Below, in pieces: positions 16,624 through 26,173 of a stretch of 64,000 nucleotides of DNA. Positions within the stretch are counted from its first letter, which is position 1. The number at the start of each line of letters is the position of its first letter. Both the position numbers and the translations under genes were made by a program. The DNA comes from Winogradskyella sp. (lineage in GTDB: Bacteria > Bacteroidota > Bacteroidia > Flavobacteriales > Flavobacteriaceae): contig NZ_JABSSU010000005.1 of NCBI RefSeq assembly GCF_013213835.1, positions 124,001 through 188,000 of the forward strand. The letters run 5' to 3'. The notes beneath the pieces were generated by a model that saw only the letters and a list, made by a program, of their open reading frames with translations, did not search any database and was not told where the DNA came from.

Positions 16624-17484
16624 ATGACGGCTTGGTTTAAAAGAAAAGATAAAGGAATTCAAACCTCTACTGAAGAAAAAAAAGACACTCCCAAAGGGCT
16701 TTGGTATAAGTCACCAACTGGTAAAATAATTGACACCAAAGAACTTGAACAAAATTTTTATGTAAGTCCAGAGGATGGTTATCACGTAAGAATTGGAAGC
16801 AAAGAGTATTTTGAGATCTTATTTGATGACAATAAATTCAAGGAATTAGATGCAGGTTTGACCTCAAAGGATCCACTAAAATTTGTAGACACTAAAAAAT
16901 ATCCTGACCGACTAAAAGCGGCTCAAGAAAAAACAAAACTTAAAGATGCGGTAAAAACAGCAGTAGGTAAATCTAAAGGGGAAGATTTGGTTATAGCCTG
17001 CATGGACTTTGGTTTTATTGGTGGTTCTATGGGAAGTGTTGTTGGCGAAAAAATAGCACGTGCTGCCGATTATGCTCTCAAGCACAACATTCCATTTATG
17101 ATTATTAGTAAATCTGGCGGTGCACGTATGATGGAGGCCGCATTATCATTAATGCAGTTGGCTAAAACTTCTGCGAAATTGGCTCAATTAGCTGATGCTG
17201 GCATCCCTTATATATCATTATGTACAGATCCAACTACAGGAGGAACCACAGCTTCTTTTGCCATGTTAGGCGATATTAATATCGCTGAGCCAGGGGCATT
17301 GATTGGGTTTGCAGGTCCGCGTGTTGTTAGAGATACCACAGGTAAAGAATTACCTGAAGGTTTCCAGACATCAGAATTTTTACTTGAGCACGGTTTCCTA
17401 GATTTCATAAGTCATAGAAAGGATTTAAAGGACAAAATCAATTTATACATCGATTTAATTAAAAATCAAGCCATAAGAGCTTAG
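16624..17484 (+). CDS. accD: Acetyl-CoA carboxylase carboxyltransferase subunit beta, lacking the zinc ribbon cysteines
   Basis: The 286-residue protein is the beta subunit of the acetyl-CoA carboxylase carboxyltransferase, which moves CO2 from carboxybiotin to acetyl-CoA to give malonyl-CoA. The crotonase-fold core is intact: '[20 protein letters not shown]', '[21 protein letters not shown]', '[18 protein letters not shown]', 'GFAGPRVV', '[14 protein letters not shown]'. In most AccD proteins the N-terminus is a Cys4 zinc ribbon. Here the matching stretch, residues 26-58 ('[20 protein letters not shown]' then '[13 protein letters not shown]'), has Ser and Gly in place of all four Cys. I recall the same loss in other flavobacterial AccD proteins, so this is probably a clade feature, not damage. 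Confidence 0.93.
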   Translation: MTAWFKRKDKGIQTSTEEKKDTPKGLWYKSPTGKIIDTKELEQNFYVSPEDGYHVRIGSKEYFEILFDDNKFKELDAGLTSKDPLKFVDTKKYPDRLKAAQEKTKLKDAVKTAVGKSKGEDLVIACMDFGFIGGSMGSVVGEKIARAADYALKHNIPFMIISKSGGARMMEAALSLMQLAKTSAKLAQLADAGIPYISLCTDPTTGGTTASFAMLGDINIAEPGALIGFAGPRVVRDTTGKELPEGFQTSEFLLEHGFLDFISHRKDLKDKINLYIDLIKNQAIRA

Positions 17485-17504
17485 ACACAAATTATAACAA
17501 TAAG

Positions 17505-17530
17505 AAAAAGAGGTGTTTAACCTCTTTTTT
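17505..17530 (+). terminator. Rho-independent terminator after accD
   Basis: AAAAAGAGG (17505-17513), loop TGTTTAA, CCTCTTTTT (17521-17529), continuing in a T run. Confidence 0.9.
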
Positions 17531-17625
17531 TTATGGACCCCATTTTTATTTGTCGTTTTTTTGATGTTACTTGTTAACCTTTTACAAACTAACTGTACTA
17601 AAAACAAACCATAACAAATTGCACT

Positions 17626-18153
17626 ATGAAATTTATTAAAAAAACAAGCATTCTATTATTAATATTTAGCATTTCTTTTTCTTGTGATGAATTGGATGAG
17701 TTAACAGAATTTGATGTCACTACAGATTACGAAACCACAGTGAGTGTATCTGTACCTGCTGGTGAAGATTTAACGTTCTCTGATCAAACAACAATAGACC
17801 TTACTGCTGATGAAGTCATTCAAGATAATCTTGATGCCATAGAAGATATTCAATTAAACACATTAACTTATGAGATATCAAATTATGTAGGTGTAGAGGG
17901 TGCATTGATTACAGAAGCTTCGGTGAGTGCTGCAGGAATTACTGTTCCAGTTTCTAACATTGATTTACAAGCAGCAGACGCAAGTGATCAACAATTTGTA
18001 ATTGCAGATTCAACCTTATTAAACACAATTGCCAATACGCTTCAAAATACAAACACAGTTACCGTAACGCTCAACGGAACAGTTAGTGACGCACCAGTAG
18101 ACTTTGATGTTATTATTGTGTTGGACATTACTGCCACGGTAGATGCAGGATAA
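17626..18153 (+). CDS. Putative lipoprotein of unknown function
   Basis: The 175-residue protein starts with a lipoprotein signal ('ILLLIFSISFSC', Cys20) followed by 'DELDEL'. The mature part is rich in Asp, Thr and Val, almost without aromatic residues, and looks all-beta ('VTVTLNGTVSDAPVDFDVIIVLDITATV'). No enzymatic motif is seen. Acidic residues directly after the lipidated Cys act as a surface-export signal in some Bacteroidota lipoproteins, so a surface location is possible but not shown. It is monocistronic and ends at a strong hairpin. Not recognised further. Confidence 0.8.
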   Translation: MKFIKKTSILLLIFSISFSCDELDELTEFDVTTDYETTVSVSVPAGEDLTFSDQTTIDLTADEVIQDNLDAIEDIQLNTLTYEISNYVGVEGALITEASVSAAGITVPVSNIDLQAADASDQQFVIADSTLLNTIANTLQNTNTVTVTLNGTVSDAPVDFDVIIVLDITATVDAG

Positions 18154-18173
18154 CTTAAATAATTAATAAAATT

Positions 18174-18203
18174 AAAAAGCGAGCCAAATGGCTCGCTTTT
18201 TTT
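18174..18203. terminator. Bidirectional rho-independent terminator between two lipoprotein genes
   Basis: A 12-bp stem (18174-18185 with 18190-18201), loop AAAT, has A and T runs on the two sides. It serves the plus-strand gene and possibly the convergent gene ending at 18236. Confidence 0.85.
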
Positions 18204-18235
18204 AATCAATCAATCTAAAAATAGACTAGTAAAAA

Positions 18236-19093
18236 CTAGTTAAGTGTTATCGGAATTTCGGTGCCGTTATTAAAAGTAAATGTCGCTTGATTATCGCAAC
18301 TTCCATCACCGAAATCGAAGATTCCACCGAAATTAGTACGTTGTACATCCACAGAACCACTCACAATATTACTACAAGTTGCTTCGCGTCTTAAGGCCGT
18401 TATTACCTCATACGTATGTGTGTTACCATTTACAAAATGAGCTGTCCAATCGCCAGTAATCTCAAATACGTTATCTGTGTAAACACCTGTTCCAAAACCT
18501 TGAGTCCATTCTCTTATACGTGTGCCTTCTCTAGAGGCTTGTACTCCATTTGGCCAAACTACTGTAAGATCTAAAGTATGTGTAAATTGTGGATTACCAT
18601 TAGCATTAGATAATTCTCTCAAGATCGTTCTGCTACCTAAAACTTGTTTTGCATCAAAAGTAAATGCCACCAAATTATAATTGATCATAATTTGCTGTGC
18701 TTCAGGATCTCTGGTATAATCAAAAACGATTTGACCAGTTAACACATGTCCATTAACAATACATCCTTCAGTACCAAAATCTAGGGTCACTTCTCTATAA
18801 TTTTGCTGAGCTACTATGGTAATTGTTACACACCCAGGTATACCACTTGTATAACTAGACCTACCCGATTCGCTAATTTCTTGTTGTTCGTAGGCCTCGA
18901 TGACCAAGTCACCCAGTGTGTCATCTATTTGATCTATTTGGGAGGCGCGCTCAACTTCTGTGAGATCTTGTTGTATGTCATCAGCATCATTTGCGGCATC
19001 ATCAGAACATGATGTACTAATAAACCCTAATAATAAAAGGAAAAATAATCCTCTTAATAGGTCTTTCTTTAAAGTGAAATTTAATAAGTTCAT
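18236..19093 (-). CDS. Putative lipoprotein of unknown function
   Basis: The 285-residue protein has a hydrophobic leader ending 'GFISTSC' (Cys29), followed by an acidic stretch ('SDDAANDADDIQQDL'). The mature part contains a helical linker (about residues 40-80) and then a beta-rich domain. It includes 'GCVTITIVAQQNYREVTLDFG', 'GQIVFDYTRDP' and 'SGSVDVQRTNFGGIFDFGDG', with paired Cys that could form disulfides. It would sit at the outer membrane. It faces the other lipoprotein gene tail to tail; the two do not look alike. No family is recognised. Confidence 0.8.
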   Translation of the reverse strand: MNLLNFTLKKDLLRGLFFLLLLGFISTSCSDDAANDADDIQQDLTEVERASQIDQIDDTLGDLVIEAYEQQEISESGRSSYTSGIPGCVTITIVAQQNYREVTLDFGTEGCIVNGHVLTGQIVFDYTRDPEAQQIMINYNLVAFTFDAKQVLGSRTILRELSNANGNPQFTHTLDLTVVWPNGVQASREGTRIREWTQGFGTGVYTDNVFEITGDWTAHFVNGNTHTYEVITALRREATCSNIVSGSVDVQRTNFGGIFDFGDGSCDNQATFTFNNGTEIPITLN

Positions 19094-19189
19094 GATTTTA
19101 TTATTTGCGTTACTATGCTACTAAGACTTTCACCTTTTCAAAAGGTTTAAAACCGTTTATCGAAAAATGAAAAGAATCTTCTGAATAGA

Positions 19190-19219
19190 TTGTAAATCGT
19201 TAAAAATTACTATATTTGC
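19190..19219 (+). promoter_or_regulatory. Promoter of rpsO
   Basis: TTG (19190-19192), a 19-base spacer and TATATTTG (19212-19219) match both elements of the Bacteroidota consensus, as expected for a highly expressed ribosomal protein gene. The leader to the ATG is about 50 bases. Confidence 0.75.
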
Positions 19220-19274
19220 CGCCTGAAAGAAAGACTTTCAAACATACATAACAATCATTTACAATAATATTAGA

Positions 19275-19544
19275 ATGTATTTATCTAAAGAAACAAAAGA
19301 AGAAATCTTCGCAAAACACGGTAAAGGAGCAAACGATACTGGATCTGCAGAAGGACAAATTGCATTATTCACTTACAGAATTAACCACCTAACTGAACAC
19401 TTAAAACAAAATCGTAAAGATTTTAACACTGAGCGTTCGTTGGTAAAATTAGTAGGTAAGCGTCGTGCATTACTCGATTACTTAACAAAGAAAGATATCA
19501 TGAGATATCGTGCTATTGTTAAAGAATTAGGTTTAAGAAAATAA
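19275..19544 (+). CDS. rpsO: 30S ribosomal protein S15
   Basis: The 89-residue protein has the exact standard length of S15. 'GSAEGQIALFTYRINHLTEHLKQNRKDF' and 'LVKLVGKRRALLDYLTKKDIMRY' are the conserved helices that bind the 16S rRNA central domain. rpsO followed by pnp is a widespread gene order; here a strong terminator separates them. In E. coli S15 represses its own mRNA, but no comparable pseudoknot could be verified by eye in the short leader. Confidence 0.97.
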   Translation: MYLSKETKEEIFAKHGKGANDTGSAEGQIALFTYRINHLTEHLKQNRKDFNTERSLVKLVGKRRALLDYLTKKDIMRYRAIVKELGLRK

Positions 19545-19548
19545 TATT

Positions 19549-19575
19549 AAAAGAGGCTTTCGAGCCTCTTTTTGT
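19549..19575 (+). terminator. Rho-independent terminator after rpsO, UUCG loop
   Basis: AAAAGAGGCT (19549-19558), loop TTCG, AGCCTCTTTT (19563-19572), then T-rich. The UUCG loop caps the stem. Confidence 0.9.
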
Positions 19576-19668
19576 TTTTATACAACGCAATCGAAAGCGT
19601 CTAAAATTCGAACATTAAAATTAAGCAGAAAAGGTTCTGAAACAAGATCAGAGCTATTGGTTTTTCAC

Positions 19669-19759
19669 TGGTCACTCAACAACAACTACACACAACAACA
19701 CAACGACCATTGTTTAACAAGATGTTTTTATGGATTCACTTCATGAACTTCAGTGACCA
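19669..19759 (+). promoter_or_regulatory. Inverted repeat in the pnp leader
   Basis: TGGTCACT (19669-19676) and AGTGACCA (19752-19759) are perfect 8-base inverted repeats just before the pnp ATG at 19783. In RNA they could close a large stem around the leader. In enterobacteria a leader stem is the target of PNPase autocontrol; an equivalent here is inference. Confidence 0.35.
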
Positions 19760-19782
19760 CAAAAACAAGAATTAAAAATTTT

Positions 19783-22008
19783 ATGATTCCAAAAACTTAC
19801 AAAGAGGTCATTGACCTTGGTGATGGTAGAGAAATTTCTATCGAAACCGGAAAATTAGCAAAACAAGCGCATGGTAGCGTTGTGGTGCAATCAGGTAAAT
19901 GTATGTTATTATGTACAGTAGTATCTAATTACCACCAAGCAGATGTTGACTTTTTACCATTAACAGTAGATTATAGAGAAAAATTTGCTGCTGCTGGTCG
20001 TTATCCTGGTGGATTCTTTAAAAGAGAAGCAAGACCTAGTGATGGTGAAGTATTAACAATGCGTTTAGTAGACAGATGTTTACGTCCATTATTCCCAAAA
20101 GATTATCACGCAGAAACTCAGGTAATGATTCAGTTAATGTCTCACGATCCAGAAGTTATGCCAGACGCTATGGCTGGTTTAGCGGCTTCTGCTGCAATTC
20201 AGTTATCAGATATTCCATTTGAAACAGCAATTTCAGAAGTAAGAGTTGCTCGTGTTAATGGTGAATTTATCATTAATCCATCTTTCGCCCAATTGGCAGA
20301 ATCTGATATCGACATGATGATTGGTGCTTCTGCAGACTCAGTAATGATGGTAGAAGGTGAAATGGATGAGATTTCTGAAGAAGAGATGGTTGAAGCGATT
20401 AAAGCTGCACACGAAGCTATTAAAGTGCAGTGTGATGCACAGTTGAGATTAGCTGAAGCATTCGGCAAAAAAGAAACTCGTGAGTATGACCCAGAAGTTG
20501 AAGATGAAGATTTAGCGAAAAAGATTCACGATATGGTATATGATAAAACATATGCTATCGCAAAAGCAGGTTCTGCAAAACATGAAAGAGGTGCTGCCTT
20601 TAGCGAAATTAAAGAAGAAGTTTTCAATGCGTTCTCTGAAGAAGAGCAAGATGAGTTTGGGAAACTAATTCACAAGTATGTTGCAAAAGCTCAAAAAGAA
20701 GCAATTAGAAACTTAACCCTAAATGAAGGTTTACGTTTAGATGGTCGTCAGACTACAGACATTAGACCAATCTGGTGTGAAGTAGATTACTTACCATCAA
20801 CTCACGGTTCTGCGATATTTACACGTGGTGAAACTCAAGCATTAGCAACTGTTACTTTAGGTACTTCTAGAGATGCTAATATGATCGATATGCCTTCTTA
20901 CGAAGGAGAGGAACGTTTCTATTTACACTATAATTTCCCACCATTCTCAACTGGTGAAGCAAGACCAATTAGAGGCACATCTCGACGTGAAGTTGGTCAC
21001 GGAAACTTAGCACAACGTGCTTTAAAAGGCATGGTTCCGGATGATTGTCCTTACACAGTAAGAGTTGTATCCGAAGTATTAGAATCTAACGGTTCTTCTT
21101 CTATGGCAACAGTGTGTTCTGGTACTATGGCTATGATGGACGCTGGAGTACAATTAAAAAAGCCTGTTTCTGGTATTGCTATGGGATTAATTTCTGATGG
21201 TGATAAATACGCTGTATTATCAGATATTTTAGGTGATGAAGACCACTTAGGAGATATGGACTTTAAAGTTACTGGTACTGCAGATGGTATTACGGCAACG
21301 CAAATGGACATTAAAATTAAAGGCTTGTCTTACGAGATTTTAGTGAAAGCTTTAATGCAAGCTAGAGATGGTCGTTTACATATCTTAGAGAAGTTAACTG
21401 ATACGATAGCTTCACCTAATGCAGATGTTAAAGACCACGCACCTAAGATGATTACTAGACGCATACCAAACGATTTAATTGGTGCATTAATTGGCCCTGG
21501 TGGAAAAGTGATTCAAGAACTTCAGAAAGAAACAAATACTACTATTGTTATTGAAGAAGACCCAGTAACTGAAGAAGGTATTGTTGAAATTTTAGGTGTT
21601 GGTGCAGAAGGTATTGCAGCTGTTGAAGCTAAGATAGATGCTATGATGTTTAAACCTGAAGTTGGTAGCGTTTACGAAGTAAAAGTGATCAAAATGTTAG
21701 ATTTTGGGGCTGTTGTAGAATATACTGAAGCACCTGGAAATGAGGTTTTACTTCACGTAAGTGAATTAGCTTGGGAACGTACAGAAAATGTGTCTGATGT
21801 TGTAAACATGGGTGACATTTTTGATGTAAAATACTTTGGAATTGATTCTAGAACTAGAAAAGAAAAAGTATCTCGCAAAGCTATTTTACCAAAACCTGAA
21901 GGTTGGCAGCCGCGTCCAAAACGTGACAACAACAGAGACAATAAAGGTGGAAGAGACAATCGTAATCGCGATAATCGTAAACCTAGACAAGATAGAAAAG
22001 AAGATTAA
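19783..22008 (+). CDS. pnp: Polyribonucleotide nucleotidyltransferase (PNPase)
   Basis: The 741-residue protein starts at the ATG at 19783 ('[18 protein letters not shown]'); a GTG at 19753 would add ten residues without family support. It degrades RNA from the 3' end with phosphate. Two RNase PH domains flank an alpha-helical linker. The catalytic acidic cluster is in '[16 protein letters not shown]'. The KH domain shows '[15 protein letters not shown]', and the S1 domain runs from '[19 protein letters not shown]'. The C-terminus is a short Arg/Asn/Asp-rich tail (about the last 30 residues) of low complexity, likely unstructured. The gene ends with a strong bidirectional hairpin. Confidence 0.96.
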   Translation: MIPKTYKEVIDLGDGREISIETGKLAKQAHGSVVVQSGKCMLLCTVVSNYHQADVDFLPLTVDYREKFAAAGRYPGGFFKREARPSDGEVLTMRLVDRCLRPLFPKDYHAETQVMIQLMSHDPEVMPDAMAGLAASAAIQLSDIPFETAISEVRVARVNGEFIINPSFAQLAESDIDMMIGASADSVMMVEGEMDEISEEEMVEAIKAAHEAIKVQCDAQLRLAEAFGKKETREYDPEVEDEDLAKKIHDMVYDKTYAIAKAGSAKHERGAAFSEIKEEVFNAFSEEEQDEFGKLIHKYVAKAQKEAIRNLTLNEGLRLDGRQTTDIRPIWCEVDYLPSTHGSAIFTRGETQALATVTLGTSRDANMIDMPSYEGEERFYLHYNFPPFSTGEARPIRGTSRREVGHGNLAQRALKGMVPDDCPYTVRVVSEVLESNGSSSMATVCSGTMAMMDAGVQLKKPVSGIAMGLISDGDKYAVLSDILGDEDHLGDMDFKVTGTADGITATQMDIKIKGLSYEILVKALMQARDGRLHILEKLTDTIASPNADVKDHAPKMITRRIPNDLIGALIGPGGKVIQELQKETNTTIVIEEDPVTEEGIVEILGVGAEGIAAVEAKIDAMMFKPEVGSVYEVKVIKMLDFGAVVEYTEAPGNEVLLHVSELAWERTENVSDVVNMGDIFDVKYFGIDSRTRKEKVSRKAILPKPEGWQPRPKRDNNRDNKGGRDNRNRDNRKPRQDRKED

Positions 22009-22024
22009 TTCTTTTTGAAATCAT

Positions 22025-22056
22025 AAAAAAACCTCACCAAATGGTGAGGTTTTTTT
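22025..22056. terminator. Bidirectional rho-independent terminator after pnp
   Basis: A 14-bp stem (22025-22038 with 22043-22056), loop AAAT, has A and T runs on both sides and lies directly before the stop of the convergent gene at 22058. Confidence 0.9.
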
Positions 22057-22057
22057 A

Positions 22058-22717
22058 TTAAAAGCTGTAAAGTAATCTTGGCGTAATTGCGATACTACCA
22101 ATATCTTCTTGTAAAGCACCTTCAATCTTATATGGTGAATAATTGAGACCTACACTAAAGGTAAATTCATTGTTGTTTTTAAATGTTTTAGAGTAATCTA
22201 GACTCGGAGACACTAAAAACGCAGTGATGACCTCGTATTTATTTCTGTCTTCTGAGTTGTCAAAAAAATCAGTGTTTCTAACATCTGTAGTAATTACTGA
22301 AGCACCAAGACCTAAACCTAAAACTAAGGTTTTTGTTTGTGATGCACTCATATTTTTCTTAAACCTCAATATCGGGTTGAATAAAAAAGTTGCTTTGGTT
22401 TCCACAATATCAGAAATGCGTTGATATTCAAAAGATTGTTTTTGTTCTGGGATAACCAATTGCATCGCTAATTCTAAAGATTTAGAATCAGTTACTGGAA
22501 AATCTAGACTCAATTCCACCAAAGGAGATATTCCAAAATGGCTACTTAATTCTCCCTGCGGTACTAAAACACCACCACCAATTTTAAAGGTTACAGTTTT
22601 CCAATAATTACCAAACATATCATACGGTCTGTAATCATTTTGTTTTACTAAGGTGTCATTCTGCCCAAAAAGGGAAAAACTTAATAATAATACGATAAGT
22701 GTGATTCCATGTTTCAT
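22058..22717 (-). CDS. Putative outer-membrane beta-barrel protein
   Basis: From the ATG at 22717 the product is 219 residues with a signal peptide 'MKHGITLIVLLLSFSLFGQ'. A longer frame up to 22813 lacks a signal at its start and crosses the predicted promoter, so it is not used. The mature part has alternating hydrophobic strands ('TVTFKIGGGVLVPQGELSSHFG', with 'LVLGLGLGASVIT' and 'FTFSVGLNYSPY') and ends in Phe, as typical for a small barrel of the porin-like outer membrane protein class. Substrate unknown. It is divergent from the regulator at 22824, which may control it. Confidence 0.75.
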   Translation of the reverse strand: MKHGITLIVLLLSFSLFGQNDTLVKQNDYRPYDMFGNYWKTVTFKIGGGVLVPQGELSSHFGISPLVELSLDFPVTDSKSLELAMQLVIPEQKQSFEYQRISDIVETKATFLFNPILRFKKNMSASQTKTLVLGLGLGASVITTDVRNTDFFDNSEDRNKYEVITAFLVSPSLDYSKTFKNNNEFTFSVGLNYSPYKIEGALQEDIGSIAITPRLLYSF

Positions 22718-22740
22718 ATCAGTGTGATTTAAATTCATTT

Positions 22741-22748
22741 CAAAATTA
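22741..22748 (-). promoter_or_regulatory. Candidate -7 element of the barrel gene promoter
   Basis: The minus strand reads TAATTTTG, matching TAnnTTTG, 24 bases from the ATG at 22717. A TTG lies upstream but only 12 bases away, shorter than usual. Confidence 0.4.
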
Positions 22749-22823
22749 TTGCTATATTCACAATTAAATCGAACTAAAACGCAAATTTGAATTTTATTTT
22801 TTGTGTTTTTCACAATTTTTCAA

Positions 22824-23795
22824 ATGATGTATGAACAGCGATTATTAGAACTATTAAAAACAAACCTCTCACCTAATACATCACTTAATGATGCCATCGT
22901 AACTGCATTAGACATAAGTTATGACGCTGCACATCGACGTACCTCGGGTAAAAGCAAACTATCTTTGGAAGAAAGTGTGCGACTTGCGAAGTATTATGAT
23001 CTATCTCTAGATCGCTTGTTTGAAAACACTCAAGAAAACATTATAGCTGTAGAAAAAACCAAAACTATAGATAGCGAAAGTGAGTTGAAAGAGTATTTTG
23101 ACACCTCTTTCGAATCTTTAAAACCACTATTAAACCAAAAGGATAGCCACATTCTATATTCTGCAAAAGACTTACCATTGTTCTACACTTTAGAAAACAA
23201 TACTTTAAGTCGATTTAAAATGTTTGTTTGGTTAAAACTTTTAGACCCAACAATGAGCGATAAAGGTTTTGAAAGCTTTTCTTTAAAAGTTGAGACTATA
23301 GAATCAGCAAAAGCATTAGGTGGGCTTTACAAAAATCTTAATACGTCAGAAATTTGGGATATCACCACCATTAATAGTACACTAAAACAGATTGACTTTT
23401 ATTACGAAGCAGGTCATCTGGATACGACAACTGCATTACAACTATGCGATGAATTACAGACTTTAGTCACATCAATTTCAATTCAAGTTGTTCCAAAAAA
23501 CGAGAAATATTTATTCTACTATAACGAACTACTGTTAATGAATAATAATGTACTCGTCACCACACCTCAAAAACAGTCCTTATTTGTACCATTCACCATC
23601 TTATCATACTACCAAACATCAGATAAAAAAACATGTCAAGAAGCAGAAGTATTCTTAACAAAACAATTGCAAAGTTCTAAACTGCTAAATACAGCAGGTG
23701 AAAAAGAAAAGCGAAGTTTTTTTAACAAATTACATTCTAAAATTGAAGCTCTTCAGCAACTCATTAAAGCATCTCAAGTATTAAATTTCGAATGA
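22824..23795 (+). CDS. Helix-turn-helix regulatory protein (flavobacterial type)
   Basis: From the ATG at 22824 the protein has 323 residues (an adjacent second ATG is at 22827). Residues of about 20-65 form an XRE-like helix-turn-helix ('DAIVTALDISYDAAHRRTSGKSK', then 'LSLEESVRLAKYYDLSLDRLF'). The remaining 250 residues are mostly helical with no enzymatic motif, and may sense a ligand or partner. It is divergently arranged with the small barrel gene, sharing a 106-base gap, so control of that gene is a reasonable guess. A 10-bp stem follows its stop codon. I know similar proteins in Flavobacteriaceae but no characterised member. Confidence 0.75.
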   Translation: MMYEQRLLELLKTNLSPNTSLNDAIVTALDISYDAAHRRTSGKSKLSLEESVRLAKYYDLSLDRLFENTQENIIAVEKTKTIDSESELKEYFDTSFESLKPLLNQKDSHILYSAKDLPLFYTLENNTLSRFKMFVWLKLLDPTMSDKGFESFSLKVETIESAKALGGLYKNLNTSEIWDITTINSTLKQIDFYYEAGHLDTTTALQLCDELQTLVTSISIQVVPKNEKYLFYYNELLLMNNNVLVTTPQKQSLFVPFTILSYYQTSDKKTCQEAEVFLTKQLQSSKLLNTAGEKEKRSFFNKLHSKIEALQQLIKASQVLNFE

Positions 23796-23828
23796 TTTAG
23801 GTTACCAATAAATCATCAGTAACCTAAA
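23796..23828. terminator. Hairpin between convergent genes
   Basis: A 10-bp perfect stem (23796-23805 with 23819-23828) with a 13-base loop starts right after the stop codon at 23795. There is only a short A/T tail, so termination strength is uncertain. Confidence 0.5.
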
Positions 23829-23868
23829 TAGTATTGCAATATTTTATTGTCTTCATTATATTTCTGTA

Positions 23869-25551
23869 CTAGAAACTCATCAACAAACTTGCTGATAAAC
23901 CTGTAGCCTCAGGTACGAATCTACATACACCACCAACACAAACCAATCCGGCACGTTGTCTTCCATAATTTATAGAGAATCTCGTAGCACCTTTGGTGTA
24001 ACTACCACCGAAATTATAATAATGAATTTTTTCTGTACTACTATCTGTACCACTATTATAGATATCGTTAGCATAAATAGAAAACTTGGTGTTGAAATTA
24101 TACTCTACTACACCACCAACCCAATCGTGACTATCAGTGTTAGACCATAGTCGTTGTAATACCAAACGTAAAGATTTCCCTTTACTACCTAGTTTATGCT
24201 GACTTTCTAATGCGACAATATTGGTTTCTATCTGTTCACCTGAGAAATTATCTTCAATGGTTCTTTGGTTATAATACTGATTCACGTAATAGATAATGGA
24301 ATTCCAATTTTTCGACCATTTTTTACGCATTTCAAAACTAATATCAGAGAAGTACTTAGCACCAAAACCCAAATAATCAACATCGTACTCTAAGTTGGCA
24401 AAATCATAATCCCCTTTGAGACCGGCCCAATATGACGCATTAAATGCTAATTTGGTGCCGTATTTACCACCTAGCGGAGTGCCTTTTTTGATTTTGTAAA
24501 ACACATCTACTTGTCCACCTATTTCACCGGCCTCCATAAGTTGTGGATCAGCAAAAACTACCTGCGACTGCGCTTGATATACAAAGATATTAGTTAATAA
24601 ATAATCGTGCTGCTTTGTAAGACCTGGCGTAAAGTTGACATTGTTTTCTAAAAACACATTACCAGTGGTTGCTCTTTCTGAAAAGAACCCCATATTCTCT
24701 AGTCTTCTGAAGGTAGCATCTACACCAAATCCCTTTGCAGAATAACCAGCATTGACTAAAAGCGCATTACCTGGATTGACAAAATTTTCTAAAATCTGGC
24801 CATTAAACACATAAACATCGTCTGATTTTGACACATATTCTGCCCCTGCATAGAAGTTACCGGCTGAAACATCAATACGGCCAGAAAATGCATTTGTCAA
24901 CTCGTCAAAACTTGGATCTTCAATATCCGTTTCTTCATTACGCCCAACATAACTAAATCCTAGATTTATGGATGTATTTTCAAACTTCAAAGCATTAGAA
25001 ACGTCAAACTCAGTATTAAATCCATAAATCTCACCAGCTGATGTTGAAAAGCCAACACGCTGCTTTCCATATAAACCGGTAATGTTTAAGAAATCAAAAG
25101 GCTTATACTTCAGACGGCCACCAAGTAATGCATTATTGATACCGAGTTGACGGTCTTCCCAGTTTCTCAGTATCAAACCACTACCAAATTGCTCATAGTA
25201 GTGACCAACATTAGCTTCAAGTTTATTTCCATTATAATTTAAAGAATAGATACCAAGGTCTGTTCCTTTAAATCGTGGTGAATAGTTTAGAATAGCCAAA
25301 GGTTGATAGGATTCTATTTGTACCGTCGCTGTAAAATTCTCTAAAAAATCATAATCAATCTTCAAATAAGAATTTGTTCTTAGGTGCTCATCACCGTCAT
25401 TATTTTCATCATCAAAAAAGGCACCTGTTGTTTTATCATCGTTGTACCAAGCAGCATTACTCTCTAATCCTATTCTTAAATTTTCAACAAGCTGTGCAGA
25501 CATAGTATGAATTGTAAACACAAGACATACTACTGAAATTATTTTTTTCAT
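23869..25551 (-). CDS. DUF6029-type outer-membrane protein
   Basis: The 560-residue protein has a signal peptide ('MKKIISVVCLVFTIHTMSAQ') and a long series of amphipathic strands, for example 'LEANVGHYYEQFGSGLILRNWEDRQ'. It ends in 'SASLLMSF', so an outer-membrane barrel is likely. I recognise it as the DUF6029 family, which has no assigned activity. The 'RAGLVCVGGVCRF' stretch holds two Cys near the C-terminus. It is the second gene of a unit with the thioredoxin-like gene 44 bases upstream, and the Omp28-like gene is divergent from them. This trio recurs in Bacteroidota as far as I know. Confidence 0.8.
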   Translation of the reverse strand: MKKIISVVCLVFTIHTMSAQLVENLRIGLESNAAWYNDDKTTGAFFDDENNDGDEHLRTNSYLKIDYDFLENFTATVQIESYQPLAILNYSPRFKGTDLGIYSLNYNGNKLEANVGHYYEQFGSGLILRNWEDRQLGINNALLGGRLKYKPFDFLNITGLYGKQRVGFSTSAGEIYGFNTEFDVSNALKFENTSINLGFSYVGRNEETDIEDPSFDELTNAFSGRIDVSAGNFYAGAEYVSKSDDVYVFNGQILENFVNPGNALLVNAGYSAKGFGVDATFRRLENMGFFSERATTGNVFLENNVNFTPGLTKQHDYLLTNIFVYQAQSQVVFADPQLMEAGEIGGQVDVFYKIKKGTPLGGKYGTKLAFNASYWAGLKGDYDFANLEYDVDYLGFGAKYFSDISFEMRKKWSKNWNSIIYYVNQYYNQRTIEDNFSGEQIETNIVALESQHKLGSKGKSLRLVLQRLWSNTDSHDWVGGVVEYNFNTKFSIYANDIYNSGTDSSTEKIHYYNFGGSYTKGATRFSINYGRQRAGLVCVGGVCRFVPEATGLSASLLMSF

Positions 25552-25595
25552 AAAAAAGGTTGGTAAGTATTATTAGTTATTTATTAAGAAGTACA

Positions 25596-26075
25596 TTATT
25601 TAGAATGCTCTTTGACAATCTCATACAATTCTTCTTCACTGCCAGGAGTGTAGCCTGTTCTTGTGTGAATAATTTCACCATCTTTAATAACTACAACATA
25701 CGGTAAAACATTAATATTAAGTGCACGTTTAAAATCTTGATTTTCATCCATCAAAATCTTATAAGACCAATCCTTTCCGTTCACTAAAGGCTGTACTCTT
25801 TTCTTGGTTCTTGCATCGTCTGTTGCTACAGCAATTACCTCTACACCTGTCTCATCTTGCCAATCTTCATAAACTTCTTCAATGGCATCTAATTCATTGA
25901 TGCAAGGCACACACCATGTCGCCCAAAAACTAATGATTTTTACATTATCACCTTCTAATAACTTTTCTGTCGTTGTGGTTTCACCATCAATATCTTTAAT
26001 GGTAAGGTTAGGAATTTCTTGTCCATAGCTAAATGTTGTGAATATTGCTAAGACTAGGATGTAAATACTTTTCAT
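25596..26075 (-). CDS. TlpA-like periplasmic thioredoxin-fold protein
   Basis: The 159-residue protein has an N-terminal signal peptide (ending 'TTFSYGQ') and one thioredoxin-fold domain with the active site 'WATWCVPC' (Cys55 and Cys58). 'VLPYVVVIKDGEI' contains the cis-proline. It would act as a disulfide reductase or oxidase in the periplasm. It is the first gene of a two-gene unit with the DUF6029 protein. The divergent Omp28-like protein also has a CxxC site, so the three may form one thiol-linked surface system; that is inference. Confidence 0.88.
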   Translation of the reverse strand: MKSIYILVLAIFTTFSYGQEIPNLTIKDIDGETTTTEKLLEGDNVKIISFWATWCVPCINELDAIEEVYEDWQDETGVEVIAVATDDARTKKRVQPLVNGKDWSYKILMDENQDFKRALNINVLPYVVVIKDGEIIHTRTGYTPGSEEELYEIVKEHSK

Positions 26076-26173
26076 AGGTAATTATTTATTTTTCTTAAAA
26101 AATTTAACAATAATAATACCAATTAATGAAAAAATACCATAAATTCGTTTTTTTTATAACAAAAACCTTTTTT

